This document shows, piece after piece, positions 1 through 6,782 of a DNA stretch of 32,057 bases. The stretch is from positions 1-32,057 of the forward strand of contig JAFMIU010000039.1 in NCBI GenBank assembly GCA_017853835.1. Reading direction: 5' to 3'. This stretch comes from Pirellulales bacterium. GTDB lineage: Bacteria > Planctomycetota > Planctomycetia > Pirellulales > UBA1268. A program made the position numbers and the translations under genes. The notes beneath the pieces are model-generated. The model ran no database searches and was not told the DNA's origin. It was given only the letters and a program-made list of their open reading frames with translations. The first letter of the stretch is position 1. Each line of letters starts with the position of its first letter.

Positions 1-1
1 G

Positions 2-106
2 ATTCCTGACCCGCGTGACATGACCCCAGAGGAGTTCAGGGGCGTTCGTGACCTGATCGAGCAGAAGGTGAAAAACCTCCTCGCTGACCTTGACGCCATT
101 CACTGA
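2..106 (+). CDS. C-terminal end of a probable low-molecular-weight phosphotyrosine phosphatase / arsenate reductase (5' truncated)
   Basis: An open frame enters from the left edge and stops at TGA 104-106. The visible 34 residues (IPDPRDMTPEEFRGVRDLIE... ) resemble the last strand and helix of low-molecular-weight phosphatase/ArsC proteins, where a 'DP' turn leads into a long charged C-terminal helix. The catalytic CX5R loop lies outside the window, so the call rests on this short tail and on the neighbour: DUF6428 genes are commonly found beside such phosphatases in arsenic-resistance-type clusters (general knowledge, not checked). The stop lies 10 bases before the ATG of the next gene, so the two are probably co-transcribed. 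It could be another protein that ends in a similar helix. Confidence 0.5.
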   Translation: MPDPRDMTPEEFRGVRDLIEQKVKNLLADLDAIH

Positions 107-116
107 GGACCTGCCA

Positions 117-548
117 ATGAACGTGAAAGAGTTCTGCCGTGCGCTCGACAGCAACCCCGATGCCAGGATGCACTGGATGCTGCCAGATAAATCCTTCGTT
201 CCAGCCCACTACCACATCACGGAGGTCGGCAAGGTTCAGAAGGACTTCATCGACTGCGGCGGCACGGTCCGGTCTTCAAAGACGTGTGTGCTGCAGGTCT
301 GGGTGGCCAACGATGTCGACCATCGGCTGGAGACGACGAAACTGGCGTCGATCATGCGGATTGCCGGGCCGCTGCTCCAGTCAGATGAACTACCCGTGGA
401 AGTCGAGTACGAGGAGGGAGTGATTTCCCAGTACCCGATTGGAGGCATGGAAATCACGCCGTCGGGGTTGCTCTTCTCTCTCGGCACGAAGCACACGGCA
501 TGCCTTGCGCCTGAAAAGTGCAAGGTCGGCGACACGGGTTGCTGCTAA
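117..548 (+). CDS. DUF6428 family protein (ars-cluster associated)
   Basis: This is a soluble protein of 143 residues. The central stretch with HITEVGKVQKDFIDCGGT, the 'LQVWVANDVDHRL' strand and the 'LGTKHTACLAPEKC' segment, together with the terminal Cys-Cys, match what I know of DUF6428. The biochemical function of that family is unknown, but it is usually encoded beside ArsR/ArsC-type genes. The conserved cysteines (CGG, CLAPEKC and the final CC) and histidines could bind metal or arsenite; that is inference. An ATG at 117 preceded by GAGGAC at 105-110 is preferred over a TTG at 90, which would overlap the upstream gene. The next gene on this side is a tRNA on the other strand, so this is the end of the transcription unit. 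Confidence 0.85.
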   Translation: MNVKEFCRALDSNPDARMHWMLPDKSFVPAHYHITEVGKVQKDFIDCGGTVRSSKTCVLQVWVANDVDHRLETTKLASIMRIAGPLLQSDELPVEVEYEEGVISQYPIGGMEITPSGLLFSLGTKHTACLAPEKCKVGDTGCC

Positions 549-660
549 CCCTGCCGCCACGCGATCCAAGCTGCCCACGAGAAACCAGTCGCAAAAACCG
601 GCGCAGTCAGCGACAGTCAGGAGGGTTCAGGGCTGGTCACCGCGAAAGGTGCCGCCCTTG

Positions 661-694
661 AAACTCTCGGGAACGACGTGCATCCCGAGAGTTT
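661..694. terminator. Hairpin between DUF6428 gene and tRNA-Val, likely bidirectional terminator
   Basis: A perfect 11-bp inverted repeat (AAACTCTCGGG at 661-671, CCCGAGAGTTT at 684-694) has a 12-base loop. It sits between a plus-strand gene that ends at 548 and a minus-strand tRNA that ends at 709, so it lies downstream of both. There is no real T-run on either side; only the three A/T pairs at the base help, so termination is inferred from position and stem strength. Confidence 0.55.
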
Positions 695-708
695 GAAGAG
701 ACACAGAG

Positions 709-782
709 TGGGCAGCACAGGATTCGAACCTGTGACCTCTACGGTGTGAACGTAGCGCTCTAACCAACTGAGCTAGCTGCCC
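709..782 (-). tRNA. tRNA-Val (anticodon CAC)
   Basis: The minus strand folds into a complete cloverleaf of 74 bases. The acceptor stem is GGGCAGC paired with GCTGCCC, with discriminator A. The D-arm is GCTC...GAGC. The anticodon stem CTACG/CGTAG carries the loop TTCACAC, giving anticodon CAC (codon GUG). The T-arm is ACAGG-TTCGAAT-CCTGT. No CCA is encoded. Confidence 0.97.
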
Positions 783-885
783 GGCACTTCTGCGATCGGC
801 GGTTTCCCTCAGGGAATCCTGCCTCCCGCGACCTCACCATACCGTCCGCACGACCCGGTTGAAAGGACTCGCCGCAAAGACCGTT

Positions 886-1155
886 TCAGCCGGCCGACGG
901 CGGGTCGAATCGGGGCGACTCCACCACCCGCTGGCCCCTTGGCTCGTCACCCCGAGGCAGGGCCCGAGGGGCTCGCTCGGCCTGCTCATCGGCCCGTGCA
1001 GCCGCCTCCAGCTCCCGCGACAGCGTCTGCCACTGCCGACGCAGGTCGCCAACCGTTTTGCCGACCGTGCGGCCAACCTCCGGCAATCGCTTGCCGTAGA
1101 TCATCACCGCGATGGCACCGATCAAGACGATCTCGAGAGGGCCGAGGCCAAACAT
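886..1155 (-). CDS. TatA/TatB-like twin-arginine translocase subunit
   Basis: This 89-residue protein has the Tat A/B layout: a short N-terminus (MFGLGPLEIV), one hydrophobic helix (residues 5-20), the hinge 'YGKRLPEVGRTVG', an amphipathic helix (to about residue 50) and a polar, Pro/Arg-rich tail. TatA/B proteins assemble with TatC to export folded proteins. It follows another Tat A/B gene on the same strand after 19 bases, so the pair is co-transcribed. The longer charged tail suggests the TatB role and the shorter upstream protein the TatA role, but sequence alone does not settle this. The start at 1155 was chosen because both copies then begin MFGLG; an upstream extension would add an unrelated basic segment. 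No TatC is in the window. Confidence 0.88.
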   Translation of the reverse strand: MFGLGPLEIVLIGAIAVMIYGKRLPEVGRTVGKTVGDLRRQWQTLSRELEAAARADEQAERAPRALPRGDEPRGQRVVESPRFDPPSAG

Positions 1156-1174
1156 GTCACGAGATCCTGGCGGT

Positions 1175-1360
1175 CTAGCGGTTGTCGGATTCGCCGGAGT
1201 CGCGCGACTTGGTGCCGGAATCATCGATCCCCTGCACGCCCTTCTTAAACTCCACGATGCCCTCGCCAAGCGACCGCATCACCTTCGGCAGCCGTGTGCC
1301 GAAGAGCAGGAGCACGATCACTGCAATGATCAGCAGTTCCGTGGTGCCGAGACCAAACAT
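1175..1360 (-). CDS. tatA: TatA/TatE-like twin-arginine translocase subunit
   Basis: This 61-residue protein begins MFGLGTTELLIIAVIV. It has a single membrane helix (residues 5-21), the 'LFGTRLPKVMRSLG' hinge and an amphipathic helix with 'EFKKGVQG', all typical of the TatA pore-forming component. The short acidic tail 'SGTKSRDSGESDNR' ends the protein. Start codons at 1408 and 1378 are also in frame; 1360 is preferred because it gives the compact TatA N-terminus shared with the gene just downstream, and no start has a clear Shine-Dalgarno site. It lies about 150 bases downstream of the ExbB-ExbD-toroid operon on the same strand and could be read through from it. Confidence 0.88.
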   Translation of the reverse strand: MFGLGTTELLIIAVIVLLLFGTRLPKVMRSLGEGIVEFKKGVQGIDDSGTKSRDSGESDNR

Positions 1361-1508
1361 GGCAACAAGCGGCATCATCACTGGGGTGGGCTCCACGAGG
1401 GCGGACATCGGGCGGTCGAAGGCGTTTTCGTCGACATTTGAAGTCTAATCCCGCCCCACAGCCGGTCAAACCGCAGGCCTGCGTTGCAGGGCATTCCGAC
1501 GGCTCGCG

Positions 1509-3113
1509 TCAGGGTGCTACCCGTCCTGGTGCCGCCGCCATCCGGTTTCGCTGATGCAGGGGGGCATAGCGGTAATACACCTCGAGCGTGAGCGCCGAGA
1601 GCGCCGTGGCATACACCCGGCCACCATGCGCGCCCCACACGGGATCAGGATCCCAGCTCCCCTCCAGCGGCCCGGGCTCGCGCCGCTGCAGCGACACCAG
1701 CGTTTGCTGCATGCGTCCGTTCCAACGATCCCACTGAGGACCGCCTGCATGAAACAACGCGAGAGTCGCGTAGTACCACGCATACGCATTGCACGAAGAC
1801 GCCACCGGCGGGGCGGCGGCGATCACCTGCAAGGCCTCGGCGGTGGACGGCTCGGCCACGCTCGCCCCGAGCAGCAGCCGGCAGTAGAGCGCCTCGGCGG
1901 TCATCGCCATGCTCGGCCGCTCGCCAGGACGATACGACGCCATGCCGCCCGCATGGCCGCCCGCCACGCTCTGCAGATACCGCCGCGCTTTCGTCTCGGC
2001 CGCCTCGAAGCCGCCAAGCCCAGCGGCACGAGCCGACGCCAATACCATCACCTGCCATCCGCACTGGCTCGTGTCGCCGCGATCCCCGGCGGCATACCGC
2101 CAGCCGCCGGTATGGGGATGCTGCATCGAGAGCGTGTGGGTCACCGCCCGCTCCACCACGGGGCGCAGGGTGGCGTCGCCCGACATCGCCAGGCACTCCG
2201 CCAGCGCGATCGTCGCCATGCCATGGCAGTAGAGCCTCGCAAAAAACTCCGCCTCACCCGCCAGCGAGCCATCCGCTTGCTGCCGCCCCGTGAGGAAGCC
2301 GACACCGCGCGCCACCGCGACGGCATGAGGGCCCTCACGATGCGTGCTGCCCGCGCCCAAGAGGGCGAGCATCGCGAGGCCCGTGACCCCATGATCGACC
2401 CGGGCGTTGGGACCGGGCCGGTGCCGTCCCTCCGCCGTGCGCTCGATGCCGGCACCATGCCTCGCCGCATCCCACCGTCCATCCGCTGACTGCGCGGCCA
2501 CGAGCCACCCGAGCGCCGAGGCAACAGCCTGCTCGGTGGCCTCCGATCCACCGCGAGCGAGCGCCACCGCCTCGCGCCTGCCGGGCTGTCGATCGGCATA
2601 GGCATCTGGCATTCTTGCCGCACGCGGAGCAGGGGCCGGCGGGGCGGCTGAATCCCGCGGCGTCTTCGACGCGTCTTCCGGCGGCCCCACGGCCACGTCA
2701 GGGCTGGCGGCCGCGTCATCGGGGGCGTCGAGCAGGGAAACGTGATCGGATGGCGGCTCCGGCGCCGCCTGGTCCGCCGAGGCCAGCGGCACGAGCGGCG
2801 GCGGCATGTCGGCAGGCGACTCGGCCTCGCCTGCGTCAGCGAACGCCTGGTCCGACGCGGTCGGGCTCTCGGCCGGCTCGTCGCCTGCGGTCATGACGAG
2901 GGTGATGCGGCCTTCGTCGAGCGTGCCATGGGAGGCCGGCTGCCAGCCACCGACACACGCGCACACGATCGCCAGGATCGCGTGGAGCACCACCGACAAT
3001 GCCACGCACTTCTCCAGGGTGCGCGACTGCAGCCAGCGGGTACGGATCACCGCCACGAGCACCGCCGCCACCACGGCTGCCGCGACGGCCACGAGGATCG
3101 CGGTGGTGCTCAT
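1509..3113 (-). CDS. Membrane-anchored alpha/alpha-toroid protein with a TonB/TolA-like transmembrane helix
   Basis: A 534-residue protein, third gene of an ExbB-ExbD operon. Two membrane helices occupy residues 4-23 and 36-55. The second reads LSVVLHAILAIV, with Ser40 and His44 in the S-x3-H arrangement of TonB and TolA helices that engage ExbB/ExbD or TolQ/TolR. Residues 75-185 are rich in Pro, Ala, Asp and Glu, a probable extended spacer. Residues 185-515 resemble prenyltransferase/squalene-cyclase alpha/alpha toroids, with recurring 'QSADGRW', 'QQADGSL', 'QHPHTGGWRY' and 'EGSWDPDP' motifs. The catalytic DXDD of squalene-hopene cyclases is not seen in the toroid, so it is probably a binding or structural domain outside the membrane. 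Start: ATG at 3113, ten bases after the exbD stop; a longer frame reading back into exbD is unlikely. The role as an energy transducer is inference. Confidence 0.85.
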   Translation of the reverse strand: MSTTAILVAVAAAVVAAVLVAVIRTRWLQSRTLEKCVALSVVLHAILAIVCACVGGWQPASHGTLDEGRITLVMTAGDEPAESPTASDQAFADAGEAESPADMPPPLVPLASADQAAPEPPSDHVSLLDAPDDAAASPDVAVGPPEDASKTPRDSAAPPAPAPRAARMPDAYADRQPGRREAVALARGGSEATEQAVASALGWLVAAQSADGRWDAARHGAGIERTAEGRHRPGPNARVDHGVTGLAMLALLGAGSTHREGPHAVAVARGVGFLTGRQQADGSLAGEAEFFARLYCHGMATIALAECLAMSGDATLRPVVERAVTHTLSMQHPHTGGWRYAAGDRGDTSQCGWQVMVLASARAAGLGGFEAAETKARRYLQSVAGGHAGGMASYRPGERPSMAMTAEALYCRLLLGASVAEPSTAEALQVIAAAPPVASSCNAYAWYYATLALFHAGGPQWDRWNGRMQQTLVSLQRREPGPLEGSWDPDPVWGAHGGRVYATALSALTLEVYYRYAPLHQRNRMAAAPGRVAP

Positions 3114-3123
3114 CAACGCCTCA

Positions 3124-3546
3124 TCATCGGCGCGTGGTGTCGGGCCGTGAACGCACCGCGATCGCCACCCGCGACACGCCCGCCGCGCGGCAGGCCTCGT
3201 AGACCTCCGCCATGCGTCCGTGCGGCACTGCCTGCTCACCGCGGATCGTCACGGCCAGGTCGGGTCGCTCCGCCCGGGCGGCGGTGAGCCGTGTGGCCAA
3301 GGCCGCCGGCTCGATCGATTCACCCCCCAGTCGAACACTTCCCGATGCCTCCACCTCCACGATCTCGGGGCGATCACTCGCGGCGGCCGCACCACCGGCG
3401 CGGGGCAAGTCGAGATCAAATTGCCTGTCGTCGCCCGAGAACCTCGACACGCACATGAAGAAGATGGTGATCACCAGGATCACGTCGATCATCGGCGCGA
3501 GATTGGGCGACGGATCCTCGTCGGCATCGAGACGCACCAGCGGCAT
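3124..3546 (-). CDS. ExbD/TolR family biopolymer transport protein
   Basis: A 140-residue protein with a short acidic N-terminus, one membrane helix (residues 18-35, PMIDVILVITIFFMCVS) and a periplasmic domain. Asp21 in 'PMIDV' matches the conserved proton-carrying aspartate of ExbD/TolR. The C-terminal half ('LAVTIRGEQAVPHGRMAEVYEACRAAG') follows the usual ExbD pattern of a strand and a helix. With ExbB-like partners it forms a proton-driven motor in the inner membrane. It starts 3 bases after the exbB stop and ends 10 bases before the toroid gene, so the three form one tight operon. Confidence 0.95.
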   Translation of the reverse strand: MPLVRLDADEDPSPNLAPMIDVILVITIFFMCVSRFSGDDRQFDLDLPRAGGAAAASDRPEIVEVEASGSVRLGGESIEPAALATRLTAARAERPDLAVTIRGEQAVPHGRMAEVYEACRAAGVSRVAIAVRSRPDTTRR

Positions 3547-3549
3547 GCG

Positions 3550-4506
3550 TCACCCCGCCCGTCGCTTGGTGTCGCCGGCGGCCCGCGATTCGGCGAGGGA
3601 TTCCTCGGAGATGGCGTCGATCACCTTTTGGCAGGCATCGTCGAGCCGGATCGCGAGCCGGTCGATCCGACCGGTGAAGAACGACTGCATGATCATCGCC
3701 GGAATGGCCACGAGCAACCCCATCGCCGTGGTGATGAGCGCCTCGCCAAACCCGCGGGCGAGCAGATCGGGCCTCCCCATGGCGCCGGCTGCCGCCACGT
3801 CGTTGAACGAGCGAATCAGGCCAAACACGGTGCCCAGCAGGCCGAGCATGGGGCCGATCGTGGCCACGCTGTTGAACACGCGGCGATAGCGACGCAGCTG
3901 CGTGAGCTCCCGCTCACAGGCATCGATCGCCGCCTGTTCGAGTTCCACCGCCGGCCGCCCCCACCGCCGAACCACGGCGGCAAACACCCTCGCCGCCGGA
4001 CTGCCGTTGTCGTCGCACACATCGAGGGCCGCCCCTCGGCCGACCGCGCCCGATTGCACCTGCCCCACGAAGCGATCGACGAAGATCTTCGGCACCACGC
4101 GGCCGGCCCGCAGGCTGACCGCCCGCTCGATCCCAAACACCGCCAGCAGGAAGGAGCAGCCGAGCAGCGGCACCATGAGGATGCCGCCATGCTGGATCGT
4201 GGTGAGGAGGCTGCCGGTGGGGATCGCGGCGGCCGCGGCAGGCGGCTCTTGCATCGCCGATGTGTCGGAGGCGGCGGGGGTGGCGGCCACCCGCAGGGGC
4301 TCGCGGGCTGGTTCGGCGCCACCGGCCCACGCACGGGGAGGCTGGGCGCTGGCCTGCGAGGCCATCGCACACACCATGACCCCAGCGAGCAACGCCGCGC
4401 CCCAGCGCAGGCGTGCGACGGTGCGTGGCATCGGCGGCCTCATGCCGGCTGCCCCGGAAAGCGGGGCACTCCCGGCCCCGGTCCCTCGGGGCTCCACCGT
4501 GATCAT
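3550..4506 (-). CDS. MotA/TolQ/ExbB family proton channel protein with N-terminal signal peptide
   Basis: This protein has up to 318 residues. An N-terminal stretch with Arg residues and a hydrophobic core ending 'ASQASAQ' looks like a cleavable signal peptide, frequent in the longer ExbB homologues. Three membrane segments follow: about residues 100-132 (GGILMVPLLGCSFLLAVFG), 215-240 (VATIGPMLGLLGTVFGLI) and 255-280 (EALITTAMGLLVAIPAMIM). These carry the small-residue-rich motifs of the TolQ/ExbB pore helices. ATG codons at 4443 and 4431 are alternative starts, and the one at 4431 gives the most compact signal peptide. It is the first gene of the ExbB-ExbD-toroid operon and supplies the proton channel of the motor. 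It is not a flagellar MotA: no MotB or flagellar gene is nearby. Confidence 0.92.
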   Translation of the reverse strand: MITVEPRGTGAGSAPLSGAAGMRPPMPRTVARLRWGAALLAGVMVCAMASQASAQPPRAWAGGAEPAREPLRVAATPAASDTSAMQEPPAAAAAIPTGSLLTTIQHGGILMVPLLGCSFLLAVFGIERAVSLRAGRVVPKIFVDRFVGQVQSGAVGRGAALDVCDDNGSPAARVFAAVVRRWGRPAVELEQAAIDACERELTQLRRYRRVFNSVATIGPMLGLLGTVFGLIRSFNDVAAAGAMGRPDLLARGFGEALITTAMGLLVAIPAMIMQSFFTGRIDRLAIRLDDACQKVIDAISEESLAESRAAGDTKRRAG

Positions 4507-4601
4507 CGACCAGTTCGGCAGCCCGACGCCGATGATGCAACGGTCCGGTGTGCCATCGGCACGACCGTCACGACCCGCAGCCGCCTTTCATGCCGTTGGG
4601 C

Positions 4602-4750
4602 AAGCCAAACACGCCACGCGATCCACCACGCCGGTCCCACGGCTCACGCCGTTGGGCTTGGACCGTCAATGCCCTAGGCCGTAAGGCCTGGGACACGCCA
4701 CGCCATGCAGAACGGCGCCGTTGGGCTTTCACGGATGCAGCCGGCCCCGT
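4602..4750 (+). repeat. Degenerate dispersed copy of the 230-bp repeat family
   Basis: This intergenic stretch shares long blocks with the tandem array at 11395-12360: the 'aagccaaacacgccacgcga' block at 4602-4621, the 'ccggtcccacggct..acgccgttgggctt' block at 4631-4659 and the 'aaggcctgggacacgccacg' block near 4683-4702. Spacers between blocks are shorter than in the array. Two hairpins persist: CCCACGGC / GCCGTTGGG at 4636-4656 and CCTAGGCC-GTAA-GGCCTGGG at 4673-4692. The 4507-4601 part of this gap holds no gene that I can see. Confidence 0.8.
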
Positions 4751-4801
4751 GAGCCGCCATCGGGGCGTCGGCAAACCCAGACGCGGCGATCGACGCCGCG
4801 A

Positions 4802-5380
4802 TCAGAAGTTGGCGTCGCAGCCGCCGTCGACATCGCCCACCATGTGCATGTGGTCGTGGTCGATGTACAGCACTTCCTGGCAGTCTTCGTCGACGAGCGT
4901 GTGTGGCACCGGCCATCCCACCCGCTTCACCTCCTGGAAGTAGACCGTGCACTTGTAGTGGGCATGGTGCACCTGCACCGGGCCCACGAGCGGCAGATGC
5001 CGCGGTGGATCGATGTAGTCGGAGATCTTGCACTTCGCGATCCGCACGTGGTTGCGCTGGATCTCGAAGAGGAAGGGCCAGTTGCCCTGCACCGGCCTCG
5101 CCTTTTCCAGGGCCCGCATCACTTCGTCATCGCTCGGCTCGTCGAGGGCTTCGCACGGGCCGCCCGGCTGGATGGGACCGAGCACCGGAGCACGCTCGTA
5201 GCGTTCGTAGTTCCAGAACTGATCTTCCTTGGCCTTCTGAACGCCCACGGGCACGGGGATGGGAATCGCGAGGGGGCCGATGTTGGGGCCCTGGGCCGCG
5301 AGCCAGAAGCAGCCGGTCTGCGAGGAACCCCCGATGGCCAGGATCAGGGCCGTCATCACAAAGCGTGTCCGAGATGTCAT
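4802..5380 (-). CDS. Probable planctomycete-type lipoprotein, function unknown
   Basis: A 192-residue protein. The N-terminus (MTSRTRFVMTALILAIGG) is a signal peptide followed by a lipobox-like SSQTGC with Cys24, so the mature protein is probably lipid-anchored and outside the cytoplasm. I recognise no domain. The body is mixed alpha/beta with conserved-looking Pro/Gly segments early ('GPNIGPLAIPIPVPVG') and an aromatic, His-rich C-terminal part ('VHHAHYKCTVYFQEV', 'YIDHDHMHMVGDVDGG') that could bind metal (inference). ATG at 5380 has AGGAG (minus strand, 5390-5394) nine bases upstream; the frame open further upstream overlaps the terminator and the BON gene in another frame and is spurious. 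It is probably transcribed alone, since a terminator separates it from the upstream BON gene. Confidence 0.8.
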   Translation of the reverse strand: MTSRTRFVMTALILAIGGSSQTGCFWLAAQGPNIGPLAIPIPVPVGVQKAKEDQFWNYERYERAPVLGPIQPGGPCEALDEPSDDEVMRALEKARPVQGNWPFLFEIQRNHVRIAKCKISDYIDPPRHLPLVGPVQVHHAHYKCTVYFQEVKRVGWPVPHTLVDEDCQEVLYIDHDHMHMVGDVDGGCDANF

Positions 5381-5389
5381 GGGGGGTCG

Positions 5390-5394
5390 CTCCT
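5390..5394 (-). promoter_or_regulatory. Ribosome binding site fixing the lipoprotein start
   Basis: AGGAG on the minus strand, nine bases before the ATG at 5380. It supports this start over the long upstream open frame. Confidence 0.6.
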
Positions 5395-5511
5395 GCGGCG
5401 ATTCGGTCGGCGATACGGGTTCTGCAGGATGTATCGACGCGGCAGGCGGGGAACTTGCGGATTTTTCCGATGATGCCGGCGGCTGCGGCGCCCGCCCCCA
5501 CCGACAAAACG

Positions 5512-5546
5512 ACACCGCTCCCCCGGGCAACCCGGGAGAGCGGTGT
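5512..5546 (-). terminator. Rho-independent terminator downstream of the BON-domain gene
   Basis: The inverted repeat ACACCGCTC (5512-5520) / GAGCGGTGT (5538-5546) has an inner CCCGGG-CAA-CCCGGG stem, with one C/A mismatch between the two. Read on the minus strand it is followed by CGTTTTGTCGG, a short T-run. It lies 31 bases past the stop of the BON gene (5577). Confidence 0.85.
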
Positions 5547-5576
5547 GATTGACTCGTCTGTCGCTTTCGCAGCCGA

Positions 5577-6605
5577 CTATTTGTGGTGGCTGTGGTAGTG
5601 ACGCTCGTCGAAGTCGAGCCACCACCAGCCGTCGTCCCATTCGAGCGACACCCGCCGCCATCCGAGCGGCACCTGCGGGTAGGGATAGAACGGGCCGATG
5701 TAGGGCCAGGCTGTCGGCGAATACTGCGTGGGATACTGCAGGGCCGCGTAGTTGGGGTAGGCGGCGTAGCTTGGCCAGGCGTAGTTGGGCATGTTGGGAC
5801 CGCCGCCCCGCATCGGAACAGGTGGCATACCCACGCCCGCGTTCGGCATCGGCATCGGACCACCGGCCATGCCTTGCGGCGGCATGCCCTGGGGAGGCAT
5901 CGCCTGGGCGGGATAGCCCTCGCTGTACTTCACGGAACCGGGAACGACCTGGCCATCGGCGGGATACCCACCGGGGCCGGGCAGCGTCATCGGCTCCTGC
6001 ATGCTCGTTCGCATCGCCATCGGCTGCTGCGGTGCGGCCGCCATCGGACGGGCCGTCGGCGTGCCGATCGGCATGGGCCGACGGGCCCTGGGCTGGGCCA
6101 CCGGCACCGTGTTTTGCACGAGTTCAACCTGGCCTTCCTGGGTTTCGGCGGCAGATCCGCCCGCAAACACGAGCCCCGTAAGAGCCGAGAACGCGCTCTT
6201 CTTGGGTGCCGGGGCGGGGGTCGCCTCTCCCTCCGGCACCGGCTGAGGAGCCGTGGTCGCGGCCACGCCGGCGTCGTTTTGCACGGAGAACGGCATCGCG
6301 AAGGCACCCGCCGGGGCCTGGTCGGCGCCGCTCGTCTCGATGACGAGGCGGTTGACCACCCGCTCGACGCCCGGCGTCGATTCAGCGAGACCAACGGCCG
6401 TCGCAAGCTGCTTGTCGTCGGTCACATGGCCATCGAGCCAGACCGTTCCCGACTTGCTCTTCACATTGACGCGGTAGCCGGTAAGCGCGCCGGAATCGCG
6501 GAGCCGACCGGCGACGGTCGTCGCCAGATCCTCGGCACGCCCCGCCGCCGTCAGGCACGCCGACACGAGGACGGCGAGCAGAAACGTGGTTTTGGAAATC
6601 GACAT
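5577..6605 (-). CDS. Secreted BON-domain protein with Pro/Met/Tyr-rich tail
   Basis: This protein has 342 residues. A signal peptide (residues 1-24, MSISKTTFLLAVLVSACLTAAGRAE) is followed by a BON domain (about 26-92), seen in 'GYRVNVKSKSGTVWLDGHV' and 'ESTPGVERVVNRLVI'. BON domains are small modules often linked to envelope or phospholipid binding. Residues 95-300 are low complexity: Pro/Ala, then 'MPPQG' repeats around 236-246, then Tyr/Pro repeats ('YAAYPNYAALQYP'). The last 35 residues are aromatic and acidic, ending 'EWDDGWWWLDFDERHYHSHHK', probably a separate conserved motif. The start at 6605 has GGGAG (minus, 6612-6616) six bases upstream. A strong terminator follows. The molecular role is unknown. 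Confidence 0.88.
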   Translation of the reverse strand: MSISKTTFLLAVLVSACLTAAGRAEDLATTVAGRLRDSGALTGYRVNVKSKSGTVWLDGHVTDDKQLATAVGLAESTPGVERVVNRLVIETSGADQAPAGAFAMPFSVQNDAGVAATTAPQPVPEGEATPAPAPKKSAFSALTGLVFAGGSAAETQEGQVELVQNTVPVAQPRARRPMPIGTPTARPMAAAPQQPMAMRTSMQEPMTLPGPGGYPADGQVVPGSVKYSEGYPAQAMPPQGMPPQGMAGGPMPMPNAGVGMPPVPMRGGGPNMPNYAWPSYAAYPNYAALQYPTQYSPTAWPYIGPFYPYPQVPLGWRRVSLEWDDGWWWLDFDERHYHSHHK

Positions 6606-6611
6606 GAGTCA

Positions 6612-6616
6612 CTCCC
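6612..6616 (-). promoter_or_regulatory. Ribosome binding site of the BON-domain gene
   Basis: GGGAG on the minus strand, six bases before the ATG at 6605, one of the clear Shine-Dalgarno sites in the window. The rest of the 6617-6782 gap holds a run of T (6724-6730) but no gene. Confidence 0.55.
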
Positions 6617-6782
6617 TTGGCTTCGAATCCGGCCGAGGGCTCGAAGCGCATCGCCACGGGCGACGGCGGATCGAGCACTCCTTGCCGTCTGTTCTTCGGC
6701 TTCCGGTCGCACCGAAGGGGAGTTTTTTTCCGGTCCGTCCGGGAAAACGGCGCAGGACGGCAAGCAGGGAAGGGTCGGCAGG

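Noticed and set aside
1509..3113. Squalene-hopene cyclase or prenyltransferase enzyme
   Set aside because: The toroid lacks the DXDD catalytic motif and protein prenyltransferase zinc ligands; membrane anchor, spacer and ExbB/ExbD context fit a transducer better.
3550..4506. Flagellar stator MotA
   Set aside because: The partner is ExbD-like with Asp21 in PMIDV, not MotB, the protein has a signal peptide, and no flagellar genes are nearby.
3220..4677. A 485-codon plus-strand frame across exbD and exbB
   Set aside because: It is a complementary-strand shadow with no domain and would read across the operon and into the repeat copy.
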